Assembly (NCBI GenBank): GCA_900290095.1
Contig: OKQS01000001.1
Coordinates: 124,001 to 188,000, forward strand
Direction: 5' to 3'
From: Khoudiadiopia massiliensis
GTDB taxonomy: Bacteria; Bacillota; Clostridia; Tissierellales; Peptoniphilaceae
Length of the DNA stretch: 64,000 nucleotides
Below the pieces are notes generated by a model. That model had not been told where the DNA came from and ran no database searches. It saw nothing but the letters and a program-made list of their open reading frames with translations. The translations under genes were made by a program, and so were the position numbers. This document shows positions 1 to 8,675 of this stretch, one piece after another; within the stretch, counting starts at the first letter, position 1; each line of letters opens with the position of its first letter.

Positions 1-690
1 GGGCTTAAAACCGCTTTTAATTTTTCAAAAAAATTTTCCAACTACGGCTATGTGGTTGTATCGGGATTGGCCTTGGGAATTGATGCAGCCTGCCATAGGG
101 GGGCCTTGGCGGGCTCAGGCAAAACCATTGCTGTGGAACCCTGCGGAATTGACCGAATATACCCGGCTGCCCATAAGGGCCTGGCCGGAGAAATATTAAA
201 AAAAGGACTTATTATAAGTGAATTTCCACCGGGTTCGGAAGCCAAGAAATATCATTTTATAATGAGAAACAGGATACTTTCGGCCCTGTCTGAAAGTAGC
301 TTGGTGGTGGAGTCGGGAGTAAAATCGGGTAGCATGATTACAGCTAACTGCGGTGCCGACCAGGGTAAAACTCTTTATGCAATACCGGGAAATATAGACC
401 AGCCAAGGAGCCAAGGATGCAACTATCTTATTAGAAACGGTGCAATCCTTGTATCTAAATTTAAAGATATGGCTGAAGATTTAAATATAAAATTGAATGA
501 TACAAGTGATGTTGAGACAAAAGGTACCGAGGAAAGAATATTGGAAGCCTTAAAGAAATCCCCCAGAAGGGTCGAGGAATTAAAAAACAATTTAAGCTTG
601 GAATATTCAGACTTATGGTCCGGTATAACTCTTCTGGAGATGAGGGGAAAAATATACAAAGATGTAATCGGAAACTATCATTCTACTTAA
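1..690 (+). CDS. dprA: DNA processing protein DprA/Smf (5'-truncated by window edge)
   Basis: The reading frame is open from base 1, so the N-terminus lies outside the window. DprA binds incoming single-stranded DNA during natural transformation and loads RecA on it. What is visible is the Rossmann-like core: VVSGLALGIDAACHRGAL, the GKTIAV and CGIDRIYP stretches, ISEFPPG, RNRILSALS, the glycine-rich SGSMITA segment, and the YAIPGN...GCNYLIRNGA end of the fold. After this comes a short C-terminal tail, about residues 170-229 of the visible part, that looks like the winged-helix DML1-like domain of many DprA proteins. In Firmicutes dprA commonly sits just upstream of topA, as here. Identity is secure. 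Whether the cell is naturally competent cannot be told from this gene alone, because dprA is widespread in non-competent bacteria. Confidence 0.95.
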   Translation, partial: GLKTAFNFSKKFSNYGYVVVSGLALGIDAACHRGALAGSGKTIAVEPCGIDRIYPAAHKGLAGEILKKGLIISEFPPGSEAKKYHFIMRNRILSALSESSLVVESGVKSGSMITANCGADQGKTLYAIPGNIDQPRSQGCNYLIRNGAILVSKFKDMAEDLNIKLNDTSDVETKGTEERILEALKKSPRRVEELKNNLSLEYSDLWSGITLLEMRGKIYKDVIGNYHST

Positions 691-814
691 ATTTATATTA
701 TATTATGCTTAAATCGATAATTAATGCATAATTAATTTGACTTTATAAATATAATAATTAAAGTGTTATAAGTAGTGCTGTAAATTAGATCTTGTTTTGA
801 AAAGGGATATTATA

Positions 815-2872
815 ATGAGCAAAAAATTAGTAATAGTGGAATCGCCTACAAAAACAAAAACCATTTCCAAGATACTTGGAAAAGAATACAAGGTAATAGC
901 CTCAAAGGGGCATTTAAGGGATCTCCCAAAATCAACCTTTGGCGTCGATCTCGATAATAACTTTGAGCCAAAATATATTAATGTAAGAGGCAAGGCAGAG
1001 ACCATAAATTTTATAAAAAAAGAGCATAAAAAAGCCGATCAGACATTTTTAGCAACCGACCCTGATAGGGAGGGGGAGGCCATATCATGGCACCTTGCCC
1101 ATTTATTGGGTATGGATCCGGAGTCGGCAACTAGGGTGAGCTTCCGTGAGATAACCAAAGATGGCGTAAGAGAAGGTATAGAAAACCCCAGAAAGCTTGA
1201 TTTGGACTTGGTAGACGCCCAGCAGGCCAGAAGGGTTATGGACAGAATAGTTGGCTATGAGATTTCTCCAATTTTGTGGAAGAAAGTTAAGTCAGGCTTG
1301 TCAGCCGGAAGGGTCCAATCTGTAGCTCTTAGACTGATTGTAGAAAGAGAAAGGGAAATTGAGGCCTTTGAACCCAAGGAATATTGGACAATACATTCTG
1401 TTCACAACAAGAGCAAGGTGAATTTTGAAACTGAATTTTATGGCTTTAAGAACGGTGACAAGTCTAAAAAATTTGAAATAGGGAGCCAAGATGAGGCTGA
1501 CAAAATAATTAAAGATCTTGGGGACGAGTTTAAGGTTTGGGCAGTTAAAAAGACCACTAAAAAGAGAAGGCCATATGCTCCATTTACCACATCAACCCTA
1601 CAACAGGAAGCCTCTGCCAAGTTAAATTTCACAACTTCAAAGACAATGATGCTGGCCCAGCAGCTATATGAAGGAGTTTCCAGTTCTGAAGGGCAAACAG
1701 GCCTCATCACATATATGAGAACAGATTCAACCCGCCTGTCTCATGACTTTACTTCAAGGGCAAAAAAGTATATTGAAAAAACCTGGGGTAAGGAATATGC
1801 GGGCAGGGAAGTTTCATATGGCGGGAAAAAAGGCAATAGCCAGGACGCCCATGAAGCCATAAGGCCGACATCCGCGGAGAGAGACCCGGAGAGCCTGAGA
1901 GATTATCTGTCAAGGGACCAGTACAGGTTGTACAAACTCATATGGGCAAGAGCTATTGCTTCGCAAATGAAGGCATCAACCTATAAATCGACAAATGTTG
2001 AAATCATAAACGGCAAGGCCGTTTTTAAAGTCAACGGCATTGAGCCGGAGTTTGACGGCTTTCAAAAGGTTTGGCCGGTAAGTGAAAAGTCCCTGCTCTT
2101 ACCCGAGCTTGTAGAAGGTGAAATTCTTGAAGCAGTTAAGATCGAAAAAAGGCAGCATTTCACTCAGCCTCCGGCAAGATATTCGGAAGCAAGTTTGGTA
2201 AAGAGCCTGGAACAAAATGGTATAGGAAGACCATCTACCTATGCCGGAATTATCAAGTCTGTTCAAAATAGGCATTATGCTGTTATAAAGAAGAAATATT
2301 TTTATCCCACTGAGCTTGGAATAGCAACCAATGACCTGCTCGAAAAGAATTTCCCGGACATTATCAACATAAATTTCACGGCTGAAATGGAAAAAAGATT
2401 GGATGATATAGCTGAAGGCAACTTGGATTGGAAGGAGCTTATGGCCAGATTCTATTCAATATTTTCAGAGGATTTGGAAAAGGCTAAGGCCGACAGTGAA
2501 AGCTATAAGGTAAAGGACAAGCCGACCGGGGAGAAGTGCCCGGAGTGCGGCCACGACCTCGTCTATAAAAACGGGAGGAACGGGAGCTTCATAGCCTGCT
2601 CAAATTTTCCGGCCTGCAAGTTCACTAAGTCAATAGTCAAAACCTTGGGAATCAAATGCCCTAAATGCGGTGGTGAAATGGTGGAAAAAGTATCAAAAAG
2701 GGGTAAGGTCTTCTATGGCTGTTCAAATTATCCTGATTGCGATTATGCCACCTGGGATAAGCCTACAGGAGAATTATGCCCCAAATGCGGAGAGCTTATG
2801 GTGCATAAGAAAAACAGAAAAGTCGATAAGATAATCTGTGCTAATGAAAAGTGTGAAAACCACGAAATTTAG
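815..2872 (+). CDS. topA: DNA topoisomerase I (type IA)
   Basis: Relaxes negative supercoils by passing one strand through a transient break. The N-terminal Toprim domain shows VESPTKTKTI and the metal site TDPDREGEAISWHL. The catalytic tyrosine is in GLITYMRTDSTR, about residue 300. The C-terminus carries three four-cysteine zinc ribbons (starting CPECGHDL, CPKCGGEM and CPKCGELM), the usual Firmicutes arrangement. The protein is 685 aa from ATG 815, which has AAAAGGGA about nine bases upstream. A TTG at 797 would add six residues but lacks a good ribosome binding site. The 124-base gap after dprA is AT-rich, with a possible extended -10 (TGTTATAAG, 764-772). The codY, trmFO and hslUV genes often found between topA and rpsB are absent. 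Confidence 0.97.
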   Translation: MSKKLVIVESPTKTKTISKILGKEYKVIASKGHLRDLPKSTFGVDLDNNFEPKYINVRGKAETINFIKKEHKKADQTFLATDPDREGEAISWHLAHLLGMDPESATRVSFREITKDGVREGIENPRKLDLDLVDAQQARRVMDRIVGYEISPILWKKVKSGLSAGRVQSVALRLIVEREREIEAFEPKEYWTIHSVHNKSKVNFETEFYGFKNGDKSKKFEIGSQDEADKIIKDLGDEFKVWAVKKTTKKRRPYAPFTTSTLQQEASAKLNFTTSKTMMLAQQLYEGVSSSEGQTGLITYMRTDSTRLSHDFTSRAKKYIEKTWGKEYAGREVSYGGKKGNSQDAHEAIRPTSAERDPESLRDYLSRDQYRLYKLIWARAIASQMKASTYKSTNVEIINGKAVFKVNGIEPEFDGFQKVWPVSEKSLLLPELVEGEILEAVKIEKRQHFTQPPARYSEASLVKSLEQNGIGRPSTYAGIIKSVQNRHYAVIKKKYFYPTELGIATNDLLEKNFPDIININFTAEMEKRLDDIAEGNLDWKELMARFYSIFSEDLEKAKADSESYKVKDKPTGEKCPECGHDLVYKNGRNGSFIACSNFPACKFTKSIVKTLGIKCPKCGGEMVEKVSKRGKVFYGCSNYPDCDYATWDKPTGELCPKCGELMVHKKNRKVDKIICANEKCENHEI

Positions 2873-2892
2873 CGAATAAATTGTTGAAAAAA

Positions 2893-2921
2893 TTGAAATC
2901 TTCAAAAGTTTTATATATAAT
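2893..2921 (+). promoter_or_regulatory. Sigma-A promoter of rpsB-tsf
   Basis: TTGAAA at 2893-2898 and a perfect TATAAT at 2916-2921 are separated by exactly 17 bases. The start of transcription should fall near 2928, giving a 5' leader of about 95 bases before rpsB. This is among the best-matching promoters in the window, as expected for a ribosomal protein gene. Confidence 0.8.
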
Positions 2922-2934
2922 TATTGGGTATGTC

Positions 2935-2964
2935 GCACAGCCTTGAATATCCGAAGCAGTGTGC
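2935..2964 (+). promoter_or_regulatory. Possible structured leader of rpsB
   Basis: Within the untranslated leader, GCACA (2935-2939) can pair with TGTGC (2960-2964), and CTT (2942-2944) with AAG (2954-2956) inside it. This gives a stem with an internal loop. Purine-rich SD-like sequences follow at 2994-3000 and 3011-3017. In Escherichia coli S2 represses its own rpsB-tsf message through the leader, so an autoregulatory role is plausible here. That is inference from position and weak pairing only. Confidence 0.3.
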
Positions 2965-3022
2965 CTTTAAGGTTTGTTAGGATTTGAGAGGACTGGAGGA
3001 AAAAAACACAGGAGGAAAAGAA

Positions 3023-3847
3023 ATGTCAGTATTAAGTATGAAAAGTTTGTTGGAAGCAGGTGTCCACTTCGGACATCAGACCAGGAGATGGAATCCTAAG
3101 ATGGCTCCTTATATTTTTACGGAACGCAACGGGATTCACATCATCGACCTGTCAAAAACCATGAAATTAATTGATGACGCCTATGAGGCAGTTCGTCAGT
3201 GCTCAGCCGATGGCGGCAAGATTCTTTTTGTAGGAACAAAAAAGCAGGCCCAGGATTCAATTGAAATCCAGGCAAAACGCTGCAACCAGTATTACGTTAA
3301 CCAGCGCTGGATGGGCGGAATGCTTACCAATTTCCAGACTATCAAAAAGAGCATCAAAAGATTGGAAGATATTGAAAAAATGAAGGAAGACGGAACCTAT
3401 GACGTCCTTCCTAAAAAAGAAGTCGCCCAGCTCGAACATGAACATGAAAAATTAAACCGCTTTTTAGGCGGTATAAGAGATATGAACGGTCTTCCCGACC
3501 TGATCTTCATAGTTGATCCTAAGAAGGAACACATTGCTATAAATGAAGCTCTTAAGCTCAATATTCCGGTAGTAGCTATCCTGGACACAAATGCAGATCC
3601 GGACCAGGTAACCTATCCCATAGCCGGCAATGATGACGCTATCCGTTCGGTAAAACTTATTACCGGCGCTATGGCTGATGCTGTACTTGAGGGTAAACAG
3701 GGACTCCAGATGGAAGATGATGAGCCTACAGCTCAGGTAGAAGAAGACGATAACGTCGATTCTGAAGAAGAGTCCGATCAAGAACTTGATGATGAAGAGT
3801 CTGAAGACATTGATGAAGATACAGTTGAAGAAGAGGAAGAGAATTAA
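3023..3847 (+). CDS. rpsB: 30S ribosomal protein S2
   Basis: Component of the small subunit head/body junction, needed for S1 and S21 binding. The sequence shows the S2 hallmarks [19 protein letters not shown] near the start, [30 protein letters not shown] and [17 protein letters not shown]. The start is ATG 3023, preceded by GGAGGA with a six-base spacer; an upstream in-frame TTG at 2984 would put the ribosome binding site inside the gene. The protein is 274 aa. The last 40 or so residues form a very acidic, low-complexity tail (mostly E, D, S) that goes beyond the conserved fold; such tails occur in some clostridial S2 proteins. It is cotranscribed with tsf, 25 bases downstream. Confidence 0.98.
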   Translation: MSVLSMKSLLEAGVHFGHQTRRWNPKMAPYIFTERNGIHIIDLSKTMKLIDDAYEAVRQCSADGGKILFVGTKKQAQDSIEIQAKRCNQYYVNQRWMGGMLTNFQTIKKSIKRLEDIEKMKEDGTYDVLPKKEVAQLEHEHEKLNRFLGGIRDMNGLPDLIFIVDPKKEHIAINEALKLNIPVVAILDTNADPDQVTYPIAGNDDAIRSVKLITGAMADAVLEGKQGLQMEDDEPTAQVEEDDNVDSEEESDQELDDEESEDIDEDTVEEEEEN

Positions 3848-3872
3848 TTAATTTTATTAGGGGAGGACGAAT

Positions 3873-4538
3873 ATGAATATTACAGCTAAAATGGTAAAAG
3901 AGCTTCGCGACATGTCAGGTGCCGGTATGATGGACTGCAAGAAGGCTTTACAGGATACAGAAGGCGATATTGATAAGGCTGCAGACCTTTTAAGGGAAAG
4001 AGGAATAGCCAAATCAGTGAAAAAAGGATCAAGATTGGCTGCTGAAGGCATTATTGATTCTTATGTTCATAATAATAAGATCGGCGTTTTGATTGAAGTC
4101 AATACAGAGACTGACTTTGCAGCAAAAAACGAAGATTTCCAAAATTTCGTACACCAGCTTTGCCTGCACATTGCATCAATGAATCCTAAATACGTATCTT
4201 CAGATGACGTACCAAAGGATGAAATTGAGCATGAAAAGAGCATTCTTATCGAGCAGGCTATGAACGAAGGCCAGAATATTCCTGAAGACAAGAGACGCTT
4301 CGTAGCAGAGAAAAAGGTTGAAGGTCGTTTGGAAAAATATCTTGAAGAAATTTGCCTGCTCAATCAGAAATTTGTTCTGGATACAGACAAGTCTGTAGAT
4401 ACCATTCGCAAGGAGCTGATCGCTAAAATCGGTGAAAATATTGTAATTCGCCGCTTCGTACGCTATGAGGTCGGAGAAGGACTTGAGAAAAAAGAAGAAA
4501 ACTTCGCTGAAGAAGTTGCTAAACAGATTAATGGCTAA
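3873..4538 (+). CDS. tsf: Translation elongation factor Ts
   Basis: Guanine nucleotide exchange factor for EF-Tu. Diagnostic segments are the N-terminal UBA-like domain (KELRDMSGAGMMDCKKAL), the signature TDFAAKNEDF about residue 80, and VRYEVGEG near the C-terminus. At 221 aa it belongs to the short form of EF-Ts, with a reduced C-terminal coiled-coil region compared with the about 290-aa Bacillus type. ATG 3873 follows GGGGAGGA. It forms a two-gene unit with rpsB and is closed by the terminator at 4598-4638. Confidence 0.97.
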   Translation: MNITAKMVKELRDMSGAGMMDCKKALQDTEGDIDKAADLLRERGIAKSVKKGSRLAAEGIIDSYVHNNKIGVLIEVNTETDFAAKNEDFQNFVHQLCLHIASMNPKYVSSDDVPKDEIEHEKSILIEQAMNEGQNIPEDKRRFVAEKKVEGRLEKYLEEICLLNQKFVLDTDKSVDTIRKELIAKIGENIVIRRFVRYEVGEGLEKKEENFAEEVAKQING

Positions 4539-4597
4539 GCTCTAGTCATCCCAAAGTATTAGATAAGTATGTCTGTTTTGTATTGAATCAGCTTAAT

Positions 4598-4638
4598 AGG
4601 GGGAGAAACAAGAAGTGCTGTTTCTTCCCCTCTTTTTT
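4598..4638 (+). terminator. Intrinsic terminator after tsf
   Basis: AGGGGGAGAAAC (4598-4609) pairs with GTTTCTTCCCCT (4620-4631), a 12-bp stem with one mismatch and a 10-base loop. A CTTTTTT tract follows directly. It ends the rpsB-tsf unit. Confidence 0.85.
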
Positions 4639-4648
4639 GTGATAGAAT
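4638..4648 (+). promoter_or_regulatory. Possible extended -10 promoter of pyrH
   Basis: TGTGATAGAAT contains TGa followed by TAGAAT, an extended -10 element placed 33 bases before the pyrH start. No -35 match is seen; that position lies in the terminator stem. The same 11-mer lies in the rimP promoter at 13787-13797, which supports a real function. Confidence 0.4.
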
Positions 4649-4680
4649 TTATAGGAGAAAGTTTTCAGGAGAGGGGAGAT

Positions 4681-5394
4681 ATGTTTAATTACAAAAGAGT
4701 TGTTCTTAAGCTGTCCGGAGAAGCTTTGTCCGGGCCCAATAAAACAGGATTGGATGATCAGACCATTGAAAGAATATGCCGGTCGATTAAGAATGTTCAT
4801 GACAAGGGAATCGAGCTGGCCATAGTTGTGGGAGGAGGAAACTTTTGGAGAGGGCGCTCTTCAACCAATATAGAAAGAGCCTCTTCGGACCATATGGGCA
4901 TGCTGGGTACGGTTATAAATGCTCTCAGGGTCCAGGCCTCTCTTGAAGAAATGGGGGTTGAAACCAGGGTCCAAACTGCCATACAGATGCAGGAAGTAGC
5001 CGAGCCTTATATCAGGAGAAGGGCTGTAAGACACATCGAAAAGGGCAGGATAGTCATTTTCGGTGCAGGCACGGGCCTCCCGTATTTTTCAACAGACACA
5101 ACAGCAGCACTCAGAGCTCTTGAAATCGATGCCGACTGTATATTAGTTGGAAAAACCGGGACCGATGCAGTTTATGACAAGGATCCCAACATATATCCGG
5201 ATGCAAAAAAATTTGAAAAGCTGGATTTTAGGCAGGTTCTTAATCTGGGATTAACGGTTATGGACTCCACAGCCACTTCATTGGCCATGGACAACAAACT
5301 TCCGATTATTGTATTCGGGATAGACGATCCTGAAAATATGGAAAAGATAGTAGCAGGAGAAAAACTGGGCACCACAATATCATCTGAAGACTAA
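4681..5394 (+). CDS. pyrH: UMP kinase
   Basis: Phosphorylates UMP to UDP with ATP in pyrimidine nucleotide synthesis; the bacterial enzyme is a hexameric member of the amino-acid-kinase fold. Visible motifs are [12 protein letters not shown] at the N-terminus, the glycine-rich [10 protein letters not shown], and [12 protein letters not shown] with [10 protein letters not shown] near the middle, then the conserved [13 protein letters not shown]. The length, 237 aa, is typical. ATG 4681 has AGGAGAGGGGAG directly upstream. An upstream in-frame ATG at 4615 lies inside the terminator and is not credible. It starts the pyrH-frr-uppS-cdsA-rseP-ispG-polC run of closely spaced genes. Confidence 0.97.
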   Translation: MFNYKRVVLKLSGEALSGPNKTGLDDQTIERICRSIKNVHDKGIELAIVVGGGNFWRGRSSTNIERASSDHMGMLGTVINALRVQASLEEMGVETRVQTAIQMQEVAEPYIRRRAVRHIEKGRIVIFGAGTGLPYFSTDTTAALRALEIDADCILVGKTGTDAVYDKDPNIYPDAKKFEKLDFRQVLNLGLTVMDSTATSLAMDNKLPIIVFGIDDPENMEKIVAGEKLGTTISSED

Positions 5395-5435
5395 ACTTGG
5401 CAGCCGCTATTTAAAATTATTATAAGGAGAATCTT

Positions 5436-5987
5436 ATGTTCGATGAAAAAAAATATGAGAGCAGGATGAAATCAACTATTGACCACTTCTCGGAGAATTT
5501 ACAGAATATCAGAGCCGGTAGGGCCAATCCCAAATTGATTGAGAAAATCACATTTTCATATTACGGTGTTGACACACCCATAAATCAGGCAGCAACCATA
5601 AATGTTCCGGAAGCCAGGATGCTGACCATTACTCCTTGGGATAAGAATAATATTAAATTGATAGAGAAGGCGATATTGGCTTCTGAACTAGGTATTACTC
5701 CGTCCAATGACGGATCCATGATCAGATTGCCTTTCCCGGCTTTGACAGAGGATAGAAGGAAAGACTTGGTAAAAGAGGTCTCAGTCCAATCTGAAGAAGC
5801 TAAAATTGCCATAAGAAATATCCGTCGTGAAGCTATGGAAGAAATCAAGAAAGCGGAGAAAAACAAGGAAATGTCTGAGGATGACCGCTATGTCGAGGAA
5901 GAAGCCATGCAAAAATTAACGGATAAGTATATAGAAGAAATAGAGAAGATTTGCAGCAAAAAAGAAAAGGAACTTATGGAAATCTAA
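5436..5987 (+). CDS. frr: Ribosome recycling factor
   Basis: Works with EF-G to split the post-termination ribosome. The 183-aa protein has the three-helix-bundle sequence features of RRF: NIRAGRANPKLIEKI about residues 26-40, YYGVDTPINQAA, the highly conserved TITPWDKNNI and the helix RKDLVKEVSVQSEEAKIAIRN (quoted in part). It ends in a charged helical tail with EEIEKICSKKEKEL. ATG 5436 follows AAGGAGA. Neighbours pyrH upstream and uppS downstream are in the canonical order. Confidence 0.98.
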   Translation: MFDEKKYESRMKSTIDHFSENLQNIRAGRANPKLIEKITFSYYGVDTPINQAATINVPEARMLTITPWDKNNIKLIEKAILASELGITPSNDGSMIRLPFPALTEDRRKDLVKEVSVQSEEAKIAIRNIRREAMEEIKKAEKNKEMSEDDRYVEEEAMQKLTDKYIEEIEKICSKKEKELMEI

Positions 5988-6026
5988 TTTCCGAGTTTTC
6001 TATTTTACAAGAGGGCGGGCAGGATT

Positions 6027-6734
6027 TTGACTGGTAAAGAAGAAAAGAAGCTAAGGCACCTGGGGATAATTCTTGACGGCAACGGAAGATGGGCACAGGC
6101 CCGAGGTCTTGAAAGGACCAAGGGACATGAGGCCGGTATGGAAAATGTTGTAAGAATCAGCAGGGAATGTATGAAACAAGGCATTGAGGTTTTGAGCCTC
6201 TATGCCTTTTCAACCGAAAACTGGAAAAGACCATCTACCGAGGTATCTTCCCTTATGAATCTCTTAGTAGTCTTTGTTAAAAGTAACCTTGCGGAACTCA
6301 TTGCCGATGATACTAAATTGAAGATTATGGGTGATATTTCACGTCTGCCCTTTGCTTCAAGGTCGGCCGTCAACTATGCCATTGAAAAGACTAAAAATAA
6401 CAAGAGCATGGTATTGAACATAGCCTTAAACTATGGCGGAAGAGATGAGATTATCAGGGCCTGTAAGAAGCTCTATAATTCCGGATTTGATATGAACAAG
6501 CTCGATGAAAAAGAGTTTGACAGCCAAATGGACACTTCAGGCTTGGCACCCCTGGACTTTATCATAAGAACAGGCGGTGAGAGGAGACTTTCAAATTTCA
6601 TGACCTGGCAATCAGCCTATGCCGAGCTTTACTTTACAGATAAATTGTGGCCCGATTTCAGCAGGGAGGACCTTCTGGCAGCCCTTGATAATTTTAATAT
6701 GAGACATAGGCGATTTGGAGGGGTTGATGAATAA
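6027..6734 (+). CDS. uppS: Undecaprenyl diphosphate synthase (isoprenyl transferase)
   Basis: Condenses eight isopentenyl diphosphates with farnesyl diphosphate in cis to make the C55 carrier lipid for peptidoglycan and wall polymers. Motifs include LDGNGRWAQARG with the catalytic Asp, KGHEAG, LYAFSTENWKRP, IIRTGGERRLSNFM, and WQSAYAELYFTDKLWPDF. The protein is 235 aa. No ATG lies upstream of the conserved N-terminus, so the start is the TTG at 6027, preceded by AGGAT; this is a plausible but weak initiation signal. The substrate farnesyl diphosphate would come from IspA, also encoded in this window (61098-62045). Its 3' end overlaps cdsA by eight bases. Confidence 0.96.
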   Translation: MTGKEEKKLRHLGIILDGNGRWAQARGLERTKGHEAGMENVVRISRECMKQGIEVLSLYAFSTENWKRPSTEVSSLMNLLVVFVKSNLAELIADDTKLKIMGDISRLPFASRSAVNYAIEKTKNNKSMVLNIALNYGGRDEIIRACKKLYNSGFDMNKLDEKEFDSQMDTSGLAPLDFIIRTGGERRLSNFMTWQSAYAELYFTDKLWPDFSREDLLAALDNFNMRHRRFGGVDE

Positions 6735-7512
6735 ACTGGTTTCACGCCTTTATACAGGCATAATAATGCTTGTCTTCGGTTTTGTGGTTATTTTTAGTGA
6801 AAGCCGCTTGCTTTTATTTATTAATATTTGGATTTTGTCAAGCTTAGCCATTATCGAAGTGTCAAATTGCATTAGCCCGAAAAAAGATAAATTTAATAAT
6901 ATTCAATTATTAGTATTAAACTGTATTCTAAATATTTTCGGATATATTGGAAATATCAATGCTTTCATAGGGGCATTTGCATTTTCAATAATGCTGTCTT
7001 TTATAGGGTCAATGCCGGACACCGGCAAGAAAGATAGGGATCCGTCAACAGTTCTGTTTTCCTTAACTTATGTGAGTTTTCTATTTTGTTTCTCATATTT
7101 TTATCCGGAAAACACCCAGTCATATCTCTTTATTGCCCTCCTGGTATCATGGGGGACAGACAGCTTTGCCTATACTGTTGGATCAGTTATCGGCAAAAGA
7201 CACTTCAGCACCATAAGCCCCAATAAAACCCTTGAAGGCTCAATTGGAGGGCTTATTGGCTCAATGGCTTTGTGTTTGCTGGCAGGCCTGTATTTTCCGG
7301 AGCTCAGCAAGGAGTTTTTATTAATTGTCGGACTTGTTGGAAGCATTTTTTCACAATTGGGAGACCTGTTCGCATCCTCTCTTAAAAGGAAGCACAACTT
7401 AAAAGACTTCAGCAAGCTTTTAAATGCCCATGGCGGCATTATGGACAGGTTTGATTCAGTGATTTTTGCAATACCGACAGTTTGGTGTTTTTTGAAATTA
7501 TTTAAAATATAG
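6727..7512 (+). CDS. cdsA: Phosphatidate cytidylyltransferase (CDP-diglyceride synthase)
   Basis: Integral membrane enzyme that makes CDP-diacylglycerol from phosphatidic acid and CTP, supplying PgsA (encoded at 26029). It has about seven to eight hydrophobic segments and the family signature SSLKRKHNLKDFSKLL...HGGIMDRFDS near the C-terminus. The usual PGHGG is NAHGG here, a mild departure; the following DRxDS is intact. WGTDSFAYTVGSVIGK and SPNKTLEGSIGG are also conserved. I chose ATG 6727 (261 aa), which overlaps the uppS stop and has GGAGGGG upstream. In most Firmicutes dxr comes next, but here rseP follows directly. Confidence 0.95.
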   Translation: MNKLVSRLYTGIIMLVFGFVVIFSESRLLLFINIWILSSLAIIEVSNCISPKKDKFNNIQLLVLNCILNIFGYIGNINAFIGAFAFSIMLSFIGSMPDTGKKDRDPSTVLFSLTYVSFLFCFSYFYPENTQSYLFIALLVSWGTDSFAYTVGSVIGKRHFSTISPNKTLEGSIGGLIGSMALCLLAGLYFPELSKEFLLIVGLVGSIFSQLGDLFASSLKRKHNLKDFSKLLNAHGGIMDRFDSVIFAIPTVWCFLKLFKI

Positions 7513-7574
7513 AAAAATTTTTTTATAAAGCATTGATAATAGATGTGGAATTTGGAATTTGGAATGAGGTAGGA

Positions 7575-8579
7575 ATGACGATTTTAGCAGCACTTGTAAT
7601 TTTTATGCTTGTTGTACTTATGCATGAATTTGGACACTTTATCGTGGCTAAAAGATCAGGCATAAAAGTTAACGAATTTTCAGTAGGTATGGGCCCGGCC
7701 CTGGTTCAAAGAAAAAAAGGTGAGACCCTTTACTCTTTAAGGATTCTTCCATTAGGTGGTTATTGTGCCATGGAGGGAGAAGACGAAGAATCTCCGGATC
7801 CGGCTTCTTATGATTTGGCATCCCCGGCCAGGAGGTTTTTGACAATACTGGCAGGGCCTTTGATGAATCTTTTGATTGCCTATATTTGCTTCGCCTTATT
7901 TTTAGGGATTAACGGCAAGCCCATTGCCAAGGTGGCTAATTTTTCAGATAATTCACCGCTCATGGCTGCAGGAGGAAAAATAGGCGATGAGGTAACAGCT
8001 TTAAATGGAGATAATGTCGATAACTATGATGATATGATCGGCCAGCTTCAGAAGAAGGGCAAAGACCCCCTAAAAGTTACAGTATACAGGGTTGAAAACG
8101 GCCAGGGAAAAAGCATAGATTTGGAGCTTAAGGCAAGCGAAGATAACGGAAAATACTTTTTGGGATTCTATGCAGACAGAGAAACGGATTTTCTCTATGC
8201 CATCATAGGAGGTTTTACCACCCTGATTGAAAACTTAAAGCTTTTATTCGTGGTCATAGGCCGACTTCTTACAGGGAAAATGTCCATGGGTGCTGTCTCG
8301 GGTCCTATAGGGGTTGTTAAGATGATAGGGGACGCTGCAAAGCAGAGTTTTTCTTATTTGATTTTTTTAACCGGCTATATTTCCTTAAACCTGGGATTTT
8401 TCAACCTTTTGCCCATACCTGCCTTGGACGGATCAAAGCTTATATTTATTGCCATTGAGAAGATAAGGGGCAAGGCCATCAAGAAGGAAACGGAGTCTAA
8501 AATTACCATGGTTGGATTTGCATTTTTGATGGGAATACTGCTCTTGGTATCCGTTAAAGACTTGGTTAATATATTTTGA
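7575..8579 (+). CDS. rseP: Site-2 intramembrane zinc metalloprotease RseP/RasP
   Basis: Cleaves membrane-spanning substrates such as anti-sigma factors and leftover signal peptides inside the membrane. The zinc motif HEFGH lies in the first transmembrane helix, a PDZ domain occupies about residues 110-200, and the second active-site motif NLLPIPALDGSKL is near residue 275. Four hydrophobic segments are visible. ATG 7575 places the HExxH helix near the N-terminus as in the family and has GAGG five bases upstream, giving 334 aa. A TTG at 7533 would add 14 polar residues and is less likely. The usual neighbour dxr is missing upstream; ispG is kept downstream. Confidence 0.95.
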   Translation: MTILAALVIFMLVVLMHEFGHFIVAKRSGIKVNEFSVGMGPALVQRKKGETLYSLRILPLGGYCAMEGEDEESPDPASYDLASPARRFLTILAGPLMNLLIAYICFALFLGINGKPIAKVANFSDNSPLMAAGGKIGDEVTALNGDNVDNYDDMIGQLQKKGKDPLKVTVYRVENGQGKSIDLELKASEDNGKYFLGFYADRETDFLYAIIGGFTTLIENLKLLFVVIGRLLTGKMSMGAVSGPIGVVKMIGDAAKQSFSYLIFLTGYISLNLGFFNLLPIPALDGSKLIFIAIEKIRGKAIKKETESKITMVGFAFLMGILLLVSVKDLVNIF

Positions 8580-8675
8580 TTTATGCGGTTTTTTAGTGTA
8601 ATTTTATTTCCCGGTTTGGAAAAGTGTCTATGCCAGATTTTTCTTGCCGGGATATTTCTTTGAAAGGAGCTCTTA

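Noticed and set aside
7550..7574. Three GGAATTT-like units in tandem before rseP
   Set aside because: Too short and imperfect to support a function; it only surrounds the ribosome binding site.
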